48,695 bases of DNA. Source: a virus. The position numbers and the translations under genes are program-made. The stretch spans positions 1-48,695 of the IMG/VR virus record IMGVR_UViG_3300039098_000102; one strand, given 5' to 3'. This document shows, piece by piece, positions 1 through 7,718 of this stretch (within the stretch, counting starts at the first letter, position 1; each line of letters begins with the position of its first letter). A model generated the notes under the pieces. It saw only the letters and a list, made by a program, of their open reading frames with translations. It did no database searches and had not been told where the DNA came from.

Positions 1-98
1 CACTGGAGCCGTTGATCCCGTCAGCGGCTCCAGCAGGACGGAACCTGGCCAGGCCTGGCCGGATTTAATCACGCCACCCATGCCGTACATCGGCGGGG
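1..98. repeat. Terminal direct repeat, left copy (circle junction)
   Basis: Bases 1-98 are identical to 48597-48694; base 99 (a) differs from the final base 48695 (g). A gene is split by the window ends and becomes intact when the two copies are merged, so I read this as the overlap of a circular assembly of about 48,596 bp. A physical terminal repeat of about 98 bp in the virion is the less likely alternative. Confidence 0.9.
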
Positions 99-174
99 AA
101 ACTATTGGCTCTGCGGCCGTGGCCGTCAGGGCTGTTGCGAATAGGACCATCAGTGCGAGGGCGATCAGTTTCAT
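1..174 (-). CDS. Small exported protein, N-terminal part (gene crosses the circle junction)
   Basis: Start ATG at 174 behind a GGAGGA Shine-Dalgarno. The N-terminus has a Lys at position 2 and a hydrophobic run ending in small residues before AAEP, a Sec signal peptide of about 20 residues. Reading leftward, the frame leaves the window at base 1 and continues at 48596 down to the TAA at 48540-48542. The joined protein is about 77 aa. I do not recognise a family. It sits between the lysis genes and the large tail-fibre operon, so it could be a periplasmic lysis accessory or a fibre-linked protein; nothing in the sequence decides this. Confidence 0.7.
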   Translation of the reverse strand, partial: MKLIALALMVLFATALTATAAEPIVSPPMYGMGGVIKSGQAWPGSVLLEPLTGSTAPV

Positions 175-210
175 ATTTTGTATTCCTCCATGTCGGTTGT
201 GGTGTCGGCC

Positions 211-240
211 GGCAGGCCCCGTCAGGCCCCGTCAGGCCCC
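211..240. repeat. Tandem 10-bp repeat, about three copies
   Basis: Three consecutive copies of a 10-bp unit ending CAGGCCCC (second and third copies GTCAGGCCCC) span the stop codon of the 117-aa gene and its 3' flank. Nothing shows a function; replication slippage is the simplest origin. Confidence 0.8.
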
Positions 241-585
241 TATTTTAGCTATGCAATGCCCCGGATCAATCCTCTCGAGCATCCAGTCGATCGATGCCGC
301 CAGAGGATGTCGCCAAAACGGCAAGCGAACTCGGTTCAGGGCGGCGATAACGGGCCGGCCATAGAGGATGCCGGGCATGATGGTGCCGTCGTCGAAACAT
401 ACGTCGTCCCGCGTGATGATCCCGCGCCTTAGTGCCCTTTTGACCCGCTTAACGCCGATTCGGTGGCTGATAGTGCGGTCGACGTCAGCGCCAGGGATCA
501 GGCTGCCGGCGAACTGATCGAGGCCGATCAGTGGCCCGAGCCAGTAAGGGATGCGTTTGCCGTTGTGAATCGAGTACCATTTCAT
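232..585 (-). CDS. Hypothetical protein of the lysis region (117 aa)
   Basis: ATG at 585 follows GAGG with 7-nt spacing. The protein is basic and tryptophan-rich, without signal peptide or clear membrane segment; it starts MKWYSIHNGKRIPYWLGP. I do not recognise a family. It is the gene after the holin in the leftward operon and its stop codon lies inside a 10-bp tandem repeat, so its C-terminus may vary between relatives. Spacing to the holin gene is about 12 bp, which supports co-transcription with the lysis genes. Confidence 0.65.
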   Translation of the reverse strand: MKWYSIHNGKRIPYWLGPLIGLDQFAGSLIPGADVDRTISHRIGVKRVKRALRRGIITRDDVCFDDGTIMPGILYGRPVIAALNRVRLPFWRHPLAASIDWMLERIDPGHCIAKIGA

Positions 586-597
586 CCGTTGACCTCG

Positions 598-1020
598 TTA
601 GAGTTGTTTTCCGCCCTTGATTTTGTCGACAGTTCGTGACGCCGAATATCCGACATAGCCGACACCGAACAGGGTGTATAGAGTATCGGGAATCGCAGCC
701 AGCCAAGCCTTAAACCCCGCCGCCACCGACAGGGCCAGCTCAGGCTGAAAAGCGTGCAGGAACCCCATGGGGATGCCGGCCAAAATGCACGCATAGATAA
801 CGTACATGAACGAGGGCCGCGCCCTGCTAGTCCAAGGATCCGCGCTGTTCGCTTCGGCCAGAATAGCCGACATGCGAGTTTCCAGCTCCTTCAACTGTCC
901 GTCCTGCTGCATCTGCAGCAGTTCGCCCTTGGCTTTCTGCGCGGCTACCGGATCTGGTATAAACTTATCGATAAGCTTCGTCCCAATGCTCAGGATGCCG
1001 TCCACTATCGGCACTACCAT
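598..1020 (-). CDS. Holin, three-TM gene-transfer-release type
   Basis: A 140-aa membrane protein resembling the GTA_holin_3TM family: an amphipathic charged N-terminal half, then DPWTSRARPSF immediately before the first hydrophobic segment (MYVIYACILAGIP), and further hydrophobic segments towards the C-terminus. Expected role: permeabilising the inner membrane at the end of the lytic cycle so the endolysin reaches peptidoglycan. I chose the ATG at 1020 because it overlaps the amidase stop (ATGGTAG) and has a GGGGG Shine-Dalgarno; an upstream in-frame start would add nine residues inside the amidase gene. Confidence 0.8.
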   Translation of the reverse strand: MVVPIVDGILSIGTKLIDKFIPDPVAAQKAKGELLQMQQDGQLKELETRMSAILAEANSADPWTSRARPSFMYVIYACILAGIPMGFLHAFQPELALSVAAGFKAWLAAIPDTLYTLFGVGYVGYSASRTVDKIKGGKQL

Positions 1021-1598
1021 TTCGGTCCCCCTTTCGGTTCGGCCCACACCAGCAGCCCGTCAACAATCGCCAGTGCCATGCGGTTTTGAGTATCTTCGTC
1101 TGCCAGCCAGTGCGATTCCTCTGCGTTGCTGAGGAAGCCCATTTCGACTAGCACGGCAGGACAATCGGTGTGCTTCAAAACATACAGGCTGCCCTCTTTG
1201 TCTGGATCGCCGTCTGAATGATCCGAGCGATACCGACGGCCCGGGAAGTGGCCCTTGAGAGCCCCGAACAGTTCCCTTGCAAGCGGGTCTGCAGCCGTAT
1301 CGCCGGGAGAAGTCCAGACCTCGATGCCCCGAGCCTGCCGGTTGAATGCGGCGTTACAGTGCAGGCTGATAAAGCAATCGGGCTGCATTGTCTGTTCGAC
1401 CAGGCAGCGAGCTTTAAGCGTCGGGTAGCTGTCACCCGTGCGGGTCAACTGCGAGTTGTGCCCAAGGATCTGCAGGATGCCATTGACCTTGAGGCCGACG
1501 GCCGACACGATATCTGCCTCGCGTAAGCCGCCTGCGGATATGGCGCCGGGGTCTTTCCCTCCGTGGCCTGGGTCGATTAATACCGTGAGTTGTTTCAT
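1014..1598 (-). CDS. N-acetylmuramoyl-L-alanine amidase endolysin (Amidase_3)
   Basis: A 194-aa zinc amidase that would cleave the amide bond between MurNAc and L-Ala in peptidoglycan. Visible motifs are DPGHGG (Zn ligand His12), GLREAD (Glu27), SLHCN (His80) and VEMGFLSN (catalytic Glu152), spaced as in Amidase_3 enzymes. There is no signal peptide and no separate wall-binding domain, so release should depend on the adjacent holin. Its start overlaps the stop of the upstream membrane-protein gene (ATGA) and its stop overlaps the holin start, indicating translational coupling of the lysis cassette. Confidence 0.93.
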   Translation of the reverse strand: MKQLTVLIDPGHGGKDPGAISAGGLREADIVSAVGLKVNGILQILGHNSQLTRTGDSYPTLKARCLVEQTMQPDCFISLHCNAAFNRQARGIEVWTSPGDTAADPLARELFGALKGHFPGRRYRSDHSDGDPDKEGSLYVLKHTDCPAVLVEMGFLSNAEESHWLADEDTQNRMALAIVDGLLVWAEPKGGPKW

Positions 1599-1855
1599 GG
1601 TCTGCCTTTACTCAGGGGGTGCCGCGCCATTTTTGCGATATCATGGGCGGGAACGCCGGCCTTGATTGCCAGTTCGACCACCAGCGTCCTTATTTCGTCC
1701 ACCGCACGCCGCGTTTCGCAGTCCTTGCACGCATCCTCGGTGCGATATTTTGTGCCGACTGTTTTCTGCAAGAACGCCGGGATGACCCACGCGATAACGC
1801 CACCGACGACCATGCCGATAAACGCACCCTGTGCCACACCTCCACCCGCTACCAT
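1595..1855 (-). CDS. Small single-span membrane protein of the lysis cassette
   Basis: 86 aa with one strong hydrophobic segment at about residues 8-27, followed by a charged helical tail with a CKDC motif. The start at 1855 follows GAGG and lies a few bases from the stop of the upstream fibre-assembly gene; its stop overlaps the amidase start (ATGA). Position and topology fit a lysis accessory (spanin- or antiholin-like) but no family is recognised, and the usual outer-membrane spanin partner is not evident. Confidence 0.7.
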   Translation of the reverse strand: MVAGGGVAQGAFIGMVVGGVIAWVIPAFLQKTVGTKYRTEDACKDCETRRAVDEIRTLVVELAIKAGVPAHDIAKMARHPLSKGRP

Positions 1856-2382
1856 GTTACAGCCTCAACGGCTGCGGCATCGGCTGCGGCATCAATTTCG
1901 GCCTTACGCTGCCAGCTCTGCTGGTAGCACGCATTCACATGGGCCAGCACTGTGCCGGCAATGGCAGTCAGCCCTGCTGCGTCCATCGGCACGTCCTGAT
2001 TGTCGGTGGTTCGCCAGGTGAACCCGGCCGGGAGCGGCACGCCGGCCGTCACAGCGGCCAGGGTGCCGGTGATATTTTCTCGTGCCTGCTTGTCGGTCTG
2101 CCAGCTGTGCCCGCCGCATTCGATGCCGGCATCGATTGCCACGTCGCGCGCGGCGTTGACTTCGGCATTTTTGGCGGATTTGAGGTCGTCGAGCGTCGGA
2201 CCTGGCGGCGCGTATTCGATCGGCACGCCGTTTTCGATACGCAGGCGGCCTTGGCAGGATAGCTGCCACTGTTCGTCGGTGACCGGAACGGCGCCTGCGG
2301 GAATCTCCGCATGTATCCCATCGTCATAATGCCCGGTAATGTTGCAGCCTGGCAGTTCAGGGGCGTAGGTTGCGTATTTCAC
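1849..2382 (-). CDS. Tail-fibre assembly / DUF4376-like protein
   Basis: A 177-aa protein with a short N-terminal region (EIPAGAVPVTDEQW) followed by a long helical domain containing AKNAEVNAARD, the pattern of DUF4376-type proteins coded just after tail fibres in many phages. The likely role is chaperoning or capping the neighbouring fibre. I use the GTG at 2382 because an excellent AGGAGG lies five bases upstream; a longer frame reaching 2442 would overlap the fibre gene by about 45 bp. Confidence 0.7.
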   Translation of the reverse strand: MKYATYAPELPGCNITGHYDDGIHAEIPAGAVPVTDEQWQLSCQGRLRIENGVPIEYAPPGPTLDDLKSAKNAEVNAARDVAIDAGIECGGHSWQTDKQARENITGTLAAVTAGVPLPAGFTWRTTDNQDVPMDAAGLTAIAGTVLAHVNACYQQSWQRKAEIDAAADAAAVEAVTW

Positions 2383-2395
2383 TGGAACCTCCTTG

Positions 2396-2983
2396 TTAGT
2401 ACCCGATCGTAAAAACATGGACGGGCCAGGTTTTTGTCTCATTGTCAGTGTCGAGGCCTATCGTTGCCCCCGTGACTGTGGGATTGATGAAGAAAGGAGC
2501 AATATTCCCTAAAACCCCTGTCCCGTCAGACGACTGGTCTGCCGTCACTTGCACATCCCTAATGGCATTAGGAAACGCGACTGGCCACGTAACACTGTCT
2601 GCCGGTGCAGTGGTCCCAACGCTGGTAACATTGACGGTCAGCCACTGGAGAATCAGTCCACCGGGCAGCTTTGCATACCCCGCCGCGGCCGTTGAAATGT
2701 TCCCGGCGAAACCGGCCGGGGTGAGGGCTTTATCCGAGAGTGCCCCGGCAAACGTCTCGGCAACGCTGGCGAATGCAACCGTCGCGATGGCCTGAATCGC
2801 GGCCAGCAGCTGGCCGTTGTCGGCCTTGTCCAACGCTTCGTTATTCTCAATGACTGCCGCGATCTCCTCCTGCACGGCATTCAGCCAGCCGTCCGTCACC
2901 GTCGTGGCCGGAACACCACCTGCGGGATCCCCTTCGGTGAACAGTTCGCCGGCTGTGGCCCCTGCCCCGTCTATTCTGTGCAT
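2396..2983 (-). CDS. Short tail fibre protein
   Basis: 195 aa. The N-terminus (HRIDGAGAT, then EGDPAGGVPATTVTDGW) is the particle-proximal part typical of fibres on Mu/P2-like tails. An Ala-rich middle leads to a beta-rich end with WPVAFPNAI and terminal FTIGY, resembling the gp53-like receptor-binding domain. It should bind the host surface. GGAGG precedes the ATG at 2983. It lies after gp48 and before its assembly protein, the usual order. A second, much larger fibre is encoded at 45460-48132. Confidence 0.85.
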   Translation of the reverse strand: MHRIDGAGATAGELFTEGDPAGGVPATTVTDGWLNAVQEEIAAVIENNEALDKADNGQLLAAIQAIATVAFASVAETFAGALSDKALTPAGFAGNISTAAAGYAKLPGGLILQWLTVNVTSVGTTAPADSVTWPVAFPNAIRDVQVTADQSSDGTGVLGNIAPFFINPTVTGATIGLDTDNETKTWPVHVFTIGY

Positions 2984-3004
2984 TCGCTACCTCCTCACGG
3001 CGCC

Positions 3005-3589
3005 TTAGCCGCCGTAACCGAAAATTAAAACAGTGTGAGCCGGCTTGACGCGACTGATGGCGCATTCAAGGAGGGCGTTGCCCCAAGTCTGCAGGGCCTC
3101 GCCAGCAGACGCCCCAGCAATAAACGCCCGAACAGTTGTCTCGGGTGCATTGACCCGCCATGCGTGCAGCCAGTCGCCGCCAGTCAGCTCGTCGCCTGCG
3201 GAGCTCCCGACCTGAAACGGGGAAAATTCGGTGATCGTCACCGAGTACCCGAGCGAGGCGGCTAGATCAATGAAGTACTGCCTGCTTTGCGCCCCGACAG
3301 TGGCCAACCGCATCACTAGGGCGGCCCGGCGCTGCTCGATTGTCTCCAGCGGCCCGGTGCATTCGCCCGGCAACCCTGCCACCGCTTCCCATCTGTCGAG
3401 CAGTTCAAGGGTTGTGTCTGGCAGGGCCTCGTTGATCAGGTCGTCACCACGGGCGTCGAGCCTGCTGAGTTCAACGGCCATACCAGCGAGTAACTGCGTC
3501 AGCTTGGCCGCGCTGTCTCTGGTCCATGCCGCGCCACGGGGCAGCAACCCCTGCAGCATTCGAGTGTATTGGTCGGCTGATCTACTCAT
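3005..3589 (-). CDS. Mu gp48-like baseplate protein (DUF2313/YmfQ)
   Basis: 194 aa. The start YTRMLQGLLPRGAAW, the central DLINEALPDTT...LLDRWE region and the ending KPAHTVLIFGYG are signatures of the YmfQ/DUF2313 family (Mu gp48), which joins the baseplate to the tail fibres. It follows the gp47 gene with only a few bases between and precedes the fibre gene, matching the Mu order 45-46-47-48-fibre. Confidence 0.93.
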   Translation of the reverse strand: MSRSADQYTRMLQGLLPRGAAWTRDSAAKLTQLLAGMAVELSRLDARGDDLINEALPDTTLELLDRWEAVAGLPGECTGPLETIEQRRAALVMRLATVGAQSRQYFIDLAASLGYSVTITEFSPFQVGSSAGDELTGGDWLHAWRVNAPETTVRAFIAGASAGEALQTWGNALLECAISRVKPAHTVLIFGYGG

Positions 3590-3592
3590 GAC

Positions 3593-4654
3593 CTATCCCC
3601 ATGTGATTGTCCCTATGACGGCAATCTCGCCAGCGCTGTGCGTTACGTTCGCGGCAGGGCTGGTGAGCGTGTTGTCCGTCTCGCCGGTCGCAATAGATAT
3701 CGCCTCGCGGATGTGCGACAGCAGAATCGTCCCTGAACCGGAGCCATCCTCGGGCTCGGCCTCACGAACCAGCAGATCTTCGATCTCGGCCTGCACTGCC
3801 GCCTGTGCGACTGAGGTGTTCGGGGTGAGGGTAATACTGAGATCGAGAGAGACAGGAGTCGGGGCAAAAACAGTCACGGCAGCGGTTACCGGGCGCACTG
3901 CGTCGATGTATGCCTGCACCGTGGCGATTTCTGCAGCGTCAGGGATCATCGAGGCATCAAGGTCTCGGACGAAACAGACACCAACGGTGCCGGCGCCCAG
4001 CCAGAGCGGATAACACCAGGCCCGGGTCACGCCTGCGGTTTCAAGCGCCCATGCGACATAGTCGAAATCGGCCCCACCGTGAGGGGGCTCTTGGATGCGA
4101 GTGAGCAGCCTGGCCCGTAGGCCTACGTCCGATTCTTGGTCTGCACCTTCGGTGAGTGCCGAGGCGGTGGCTATCGAGGTGACGCCAGAGACAGTGCTGG
4201 TCAACGAAAGGGGCTCGCCTGCATCGGCGTTTCCGTTTTCACCTGCAACGGATGCAGTGATCTGGACCGTAGCTGCCCCGCTGGCGATGGTGCCGTCGGC
4301 ATCGGTCGTGTAGATTGTTTCGTCAGATCGCTGCAACTCTGTGCCTGCCGGAATAACCGAGCCATCTGCCCCGGCGAACGCGACCGACCCTGTAGCGTAG
4401 GTTGCTGCGTTGCGGGTGATTTTCCAGATCCGCGCCCAGCGGTTCAGGTATTCGGTCTCTGCAGTGTCAGGCAGGATCTGCCGAGACAGCCACGTCAAAT
4501 AACCGTAGAGCTCATGGCAGGCACCAGCTAAAACGCGAGCCAAAACGCCAAGCACTGACCTGCGCAGGACGGAGGTAATGCCGTCGATCCGACTGACCAT
4601 GTCGGCCTTGGTGCGGTCAATCAGGTCCGTTAATGTTGGGCGTTGCCATGCCAT
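3593..4654 (-). CDS. Baseplate J-like protein (Mu gp47)
   Basis: 353 aa of the baseplate J family, the wedge component of contractile tails. Recognisable are the N-terminal LTDLIDRTKADM, the LNRWARIWKITR motif near residue 80, and the Ala/Thr-rich beta domains ending in AIVDL-like DLSITLTPN segments. It lies between gp46 and gp48 in conserved order. Two ATG codons are close together at the 5' end and the Shine-Dalgarno is weak, so the exact start could shift by a codon or two. Confidence 0.93.
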   Translation of the reverse strand: MAWQRPTLTDLIDRTKADMVSRIDGITSVLRRSVLGVLARVLAGACHELYGYLTWLSRQILPDTAETEYLNRWARIWKITRNAATYATGSVAFAGADGSVIPAGTELQRSDETIYTTDADGTIASGAATVQITASVAGENGNADAGEPLSLTSTVSGVTSIATASALTEGADQESDVGLRARLLTRIQEPPHGGADFDYVAWALETAGVTRAWCYPLWLGAGTVGVCFVRDLDASMIPDAAEIATVQAYIDAVRPVTAAVTVFAPTPVSLDLSITLTPNTSVAQAAVQAEIEDLLVREAEPEDGSGSGTILLSHIREAISIATGETDNTLTSPAANVTHSAGEIAVIGTITWG

Positions 4655-4669
4655 AGTGTGCCTATAGTG

Positions 4670-5155
4670 TTATGCCGCCCGTAGTTCTTGAGCGGTCCAG
4701 TTGTAATCGTATCGATACGTTATGGCCGGTTGCTTCGGTCTGGTGATCTCGACCCGTAGGGCCAGCCAGTCGTTCCCCGGTTGACCGATCCGTTCGGCGG
4801 TAACGGTTACGGATTCAGCGATACGGTCAGAGACCAGCCAGGCAAGCGCCTGCTCTGCGTATTGCTTCGCCCTGACCAGCACAGACGACAGGGTTTTCTC
4901 TCGGCCAAGCAACCAAAGCAGCGAACCGGTTCCCGGGTCGCCCTGTCCACTTGTCAGCCCGTCCAGAGTGGCATCCATCCAGCAACCTCGCCGGTCGGTC
5001 TCGCCGAGTGGCAGAGGATCCGTGCTGGCAGCCCGTCTATCGGTGAGCAGCGATATCAGTACGGCTGTTTCCAGCCCGTCCTCGGAGAGCAGGTCGCCAC
5101 CAGATATGAATAGGTCGAACATTCCGTCAGATGTTTGCTGCATCGCTATGCTCAT
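4670..5155 (-). CDS. Mu gp46-like baseplate wedge protein
   Basis: 161 aa with the gp46 family pattern: ETAVLISLLTDRRA near residue 30, DRRGCWMD near 54, and GSLLWLLGREK near 77, followed by a beta-rich end with the YRYDYNW motif. It belongs to the baseplate wedge with gp47. Upstream of the start, at 5172-5200, lies one copy of the dispersed TTCACA/TGTGAA element, between this gene and gp45. Confidence 0.92.
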   Translation of the reverse strand: MSIAMQQTSDGMFDLFISGGDLLSEDGLETAVLISLLTDRRAASTDPLPLGETDRRGCWMDATLDGLTSGQGDPGTGSLLWLLGREKTLSSVLVRAKQYAEQALAWLVSDRIAESVTVTAERIGQPGNDWLALRVEITRPKQPAITYRYDYNWTAQELRAA

Positions 5156-5171
5156 ACTGTGGCTGCTCCGC

Positions 5172-5200
5172 TCACATATTGTGAACCGCTGGACGCAAAA
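5172..5200. promoter_or_regulatory. Dispersed bipartite palindrome, copy 1
   Basis: TCACATATTGTGA followed by ACCGCTGGACGCAAAA. It lies in the gap between gp45 and gp46, 17 bp upstream of the gp46 start. It has the same orientation as all other copies: palindrome on the left, GGACG tail on the right of the plus strand. Confidence 0.75.
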
Positions 5201-5212
5201 ACGCCTGCGGGG

Positions 5213-5752
5213 TTACACCATCTGCTGGTCAGGCTCGTCGGTCGGACCGCCGTTGTCGTTTTCATCGTGGGTGTGGTCGTTGTACTTGGTCCGCATATTA
5301 GCCATCGATAGGCCGTCAGTCGCACACCTGTCGGTAATTTCGCCGGTTACGCGCAGGTTTCCGTTGATCTTAGTCAGGGTGGCCCCGGTTATCTCGATAG
5401 TGTTGTCATCAAGCAGTGTTATTTTAACGCCCTTGGCGTTGTAGAGACACGATTCCCCTGGATTCAGGTGAGGCCGGTATCTCGGATCATCAACGGCAAC
5501 GGCAATGCCATGGCCACGATCACCGCCGGGGAAAACCACAGCTGCCTCAGCGCCGGCCAGTGGCACAGCAGAGAGACCGAAAGGCTGAAAGTACTGAACC
5601 CTGCCACGTAGTTCGCCGGCCAAAAGTGAAACCTGCAGTTCCTGTATGCCAGGCGCGTCAGAAACGGCACGCACAACGGCTCTGCCGATTGATAGCATGA
5701 TGCGGTGGTGCAATGGGCGCAGCATTCTGCGGATAGCGGAAAGGGTATCCAT
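5213..5752 (-). CDS. Baseplate assembly protein V / spike (Mu gp45)
   Basis: 179 aa of the Mu gp45 / gpV family, the central spike hub. The N-terminus LRPLHHRIMLSIGRAVV, the GRVQYFQPFG segment and the GGDRGHGIAVAVDDPRYRP region match the family; the C-terminal beta repeats and NDHTHDE (metal-binding His) fit the spike tip. I start at the ATG at 5752 by analogy with family members. The frame is open to a TTG at 5788, but neither start has a good Shine-Dalgarno. The preceding baseplate gene, gp44, is 3.4 kb away because of the cargo island. Confidence 0.87.
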   Translation of the reverse strand: MDTLSAIRRMLRPLHHRIMLSIGRAVVRAVSDAPGIQELQVSLLAGELRGRVQYFQPFGLSAVPLAGAEAAVVFPGGDRGHGIAVAVDDPRYRPHLNPGESCLYNAKGVKITLLDDNTIEITGATLTKINGNLRVTGEITDRCATDGLSMANMRTKYNDHTHDENDNGGPTDEPDQQMV

Positions 5753-5808
5753 TGGGGCTATTGTCGGCTGGCGGGTTGGGTTTTTCAACCCCTTGGGGGA
5801 ATGGTCGC

Positions 5809-5851
5809 TTGCCTTTGGGCGCTCGCTGCTGTATTAAATAGTGCTAAATTA
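5809..5851 (+). promoter_or_regulatory. Plus-strand cargo promoter 1 with operator-like motif
   Basis: -35 TTGCCT (5809-5814), 17-bp spacer, -10 TATTAA (5832-5837), then ATAGTGCTAAATTA at 5838-5851 over the expected transcription start. The promoter of the K+-channel gene at 8165-8207 has the same spacing and nearly the same downstream motif. TAGTGCTA is itself palindromic, so it may be a repressor site. Confidence 0.6.
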
Positions 5852-5885
5852 GAGCAAGCAAAATTCACGGACAGGGAGGGACACC

Positions 5886-6245
5886 ATGCACATCTCGGTT
5901 AAGACAAAAAGCAGCGACCCTGGCAAATATTACGTGGTTGACTTCATCAAGAAGAACGGCCTGCTGCGAGTGGCGTGCAGCTGCAGGGCTGGGGAGCTTG
6001 GCCAGATGTGCAAGCACAAAGCTGCCCTCTTGCGTGGTGATGCGTCTATGCTGTTTGACCCGGGCGATGATGTTGATTTGTTGCAGGCGTGGCAAGCCGT
6101 CAATGAGACAGTCATCCCGACAAAACTGGCAGAACTAGACCGTTCTCTGGCAAAAATAGAAAAGGAAAAAAAGAGACTGAGCGCTGACAGTAAGGGACTC
6201 AAAAAGGAATTTGCCCAACTACTATATGGCGCGCCACCGGTCTGA
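5886..6245 (+). CDS. SWIM zinc-finger protein with C-terminal coiled coil
   Basis: 119 aa. Residues about 30-45 contain CSC...CKH, the CxCx(n)CxH pattern of SWIM domains, which bind zinc and contact DNA or proteins. Residues about 80-110 (LDRSLAKIEKEKKRLSADS) form a charged coiled coil. GGGAGG lies six bases before the ATG at 5886. It is transcribed against the tail operon from a promoter resembling that of the K+-channel gene, as expected for a prophage-expressed cargo gene. The molecular role is unknown. Confidence 0.8.
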   Translation: MHISVKTKSSDPGKYYVVDFIKKNGLLRVACSCRAGELGQMCKHKAALLRGDASMLFDPGDDVDLLQAWQAVNETVIPTKLAELDRSLAKIEKEKKRLSADSKGLKKEFAQLLYGAPPV

Positions 6246-6280
6246 TCGCCTCCCATACTGCGGGTTGTTGTTCTGGTGGT

Positions 6281-6313
6281 AGGCGGATGTGAGGCGGATG
6301 TGAGGCGGATGAG
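6281..6313. repeat. Tandem 11-bp repeat, three copies
   Basis: Two copies of AGGCGGATGTG plus one variant (AGGCGGATGAG) in the gap between the convergent SWIM-protein and ImmA genes. Probably a slippage product; no function is visible. Confidence 0.85.
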
Positions 6314-6376
6314 CGGGCGGGCTTGGGATTCGGAGGCTGGGACGACACCAATTGGTGCCAAGTTGTGACCACATAA

Positions 6377-6405
6377 AAAGAAAAAGGCCCCGGCTGTCCA
6401 GGGCC
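6377..6405 (-). terminator. Rho-independent terminator of the XRE-ImmA operon
   Basis: Read leftward: stem GGCCC / GGGCC around a loop of about ten bases, followed by TTTTTCTTTTTA. It lies just beyond the stop of the ImmA-like gene and ends the leftward cargo operon before the convergent SWIM gene. Confidence 0.8.
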
Positions 6406-6412
6406 CTTCGGA

Positions 6413-7045
6413 CTAACTCCGCATATAAGGAGCTAACAATTTATCCGTTATGATTCTTTTTGCTATTACCTCTTGTGATACCTCAAAAATAGGCGCCAGG
6501 GCTTCGGAAATCATATCCATCGCGACGTTGACAAGCTCAGGATGTTTGTCAATAGGCCCCCAAGAACCCTCGATTTTCCGCTCTACTTCACCGAAATGAT
6601 TTAAAAAAGCGGTTCGCAGTTCTTGCCGTGGCGCCAGCAGGAAAGCGCCAAACTGTGGCCCTTGTCGCTCCAAGGCTTTGTACGTGTAAGGATCCAATTC
6701 CTCGAGAAACTGTTTCCAGTCCGCCACGCAGCCAAACTGAACATCATCAAAAAGATGCTTATGCAACTCAAAATGGCCAAGTTCATGCGCAATAGTGAAG
6801 CGGAACCGGTTTACTCGCTGCTTGAAAATATAGTCATCTACATAAATTGATTTCAAGTCAGAGCTTAAATGCCCTTCAACCTCAAAATGCTCTTGTAATC
6901 CTGGGATAGTGACGATTTCGAGGCCAAGATCTCTTTCAGCGATAAGATCTATAGGCACAGGAAGAGATCTGCCTGGATGATAGTGGTCTAAAAATACATC
7001 AGCTGCATTACATATTTCATCATCACTCAACCACTTTATTTCCAC
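6413..7045 (-). CDS. ImmA/IrrE-family zinc metallopeptidase
   Basis: 210 aa. FTIAHELGHFELHKH carries the HExxH zinc-protease motif (His87, Glu88, His91) in the ImmA/IrrE context. In known systems such proteases cleave or inactivate a partner XRE repressor. Here the partner gene lies directly upstream and the GTG start overlaps its stop (TAGTG) behind GGAGGG, so the two are translationally coupled. Possible roles are control of a cargo promoter or induction, or a toxin-antitoxin-like pair; context does not decide. Confidence 0.85.
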   Translation of the reverse strand: MEIKWLSDDEICNAADVFLDHYHPGRSLPVPIDLIAERDLGLEIVTIPGLQEHFEVEGHLSSDLKSIYVDDYIFKQRVNRFRFTIAHELGHFELHKHLFDDVQFGCVADWKQFLEELDPYTYKALERQGPQFGAFLLAPRQELRTAFLNHFGEVERKIEGSWGPIDKHPELVNVAMDMISEALAPIFEVSQEVIAKRIITDKLLAPYMRS

Positions 7046-7437
7046 TAAGCCCTCCGAATCAGCTCTGCAAGAGTGTCAAGTTTTTCGGAGTCCACCTTCC
7101 CTCCGCGCAACGTACGGAATACGATCGGCAGCTTTTTAACCAGCTCTGCGTCTGACAAAAGGTACGATGGGAGTTCCCCATTGCAGCAGGCAGCTAGATC
7201 AAAGTATTGATACCAATCCTCAGAATCTTCTTCAATATCGAGACATTTTGCAAGATTTTCTAAGCGGTCTCTCGACTGCGGAACTTTGTACAAACCCCTT
7301 TCCAACTTACTGATGTTGCCAGGATCTAGCCCATGTTCGGTACAAAACCCTCGTAGAGACATTCCTTGTTTAAGTCTAAAGTTTTTTACAAATTCTCCAA
7401 AATTCAGCAATGCGTCCCTTCTTACTTTTTCCTCCAT
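7045..7437 (-). CDS. XRE-family transcriptional regulator, partner of ImmA
   Basis: 130 aa. Residues about 14-60 form a lambda-repressor-type HTH (FRLKQGMSLRGFCTEHGLD, then GNISKLERG as recognition helix region). The C-terminal half is helical and may be the ImmA target. I use the ATG at 7437 because GAGGGGG is five bases upstream and the HTH begins right after it; the longer frame to 7608 would translate through the operator array. It probably represses its own promoter through the palindromes at 7540-7606. Confidence 0.83.
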   Translation of the reverse strand: MEEKVRRDALLNFGEFVKNFRLKQGMSLRGFCTEHGLDPGNISKLERGLYKVPQSRDRLENLAKCLDIEEDSEDWYQYFDLAACCNGELPSYLLSDAELVKKLPIVFRTLRGGKVDSEKLDTLAELIRRA

Positions 7438-7539
7438 GTCTGCCCCCTCGTTTTCCCTCCTGAATGGTTGTTTCTCATTCCAATCACAAGCAAAACATAG
7501 CAACGTCGTCGGACAGACAATCTTCCTGTCAAGCCGACC

Positions 7540-7606
7540 AACATATGATGTTGCGTTAGTGTTGGCAAGCCACACCAACGCTCTGTTGGTGAACTCTACC
7601 AACACC
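7540..7606. promoter_or_regulatory. Operator array upstream of the XRE-ImmA operon
   Basis: A dense set of palindromes: CAACAT-ATG-ATGTTG at 7540-7554, then alternating half-sites GTTGG (7561), CCAAC (7575), GTTGG (7585), CCAAC (7599). Perfect 7-bp arm pairs include CACCAAC-gctct-GTTGGTG and TGTTGGT-gaactct-ACCAACA. Overlapping alternate pairings of this kind suit cooperative binding of an HTH dimer, most likely the adjacent XRE protein. Confidence 0.75.
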
Positions 7607-7718
7607 ATGGGTGCATTTCAAGTAAAAACTGGAAACATTATCATTTTTCCCTTTTAGCGATTGCTCTGCCAGCGGAGCCCAAACCTGTCCATAGATTCCG
7701 GCACAGACAACCTCTCCA

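Noticed and set aside
7438-7608. N-terminal extension of the XRE regulator
   Set aside because: It would translate the operator array, adds no domain, and the start at 7437 has a strong Shine-Dalgarno right before the HTH.
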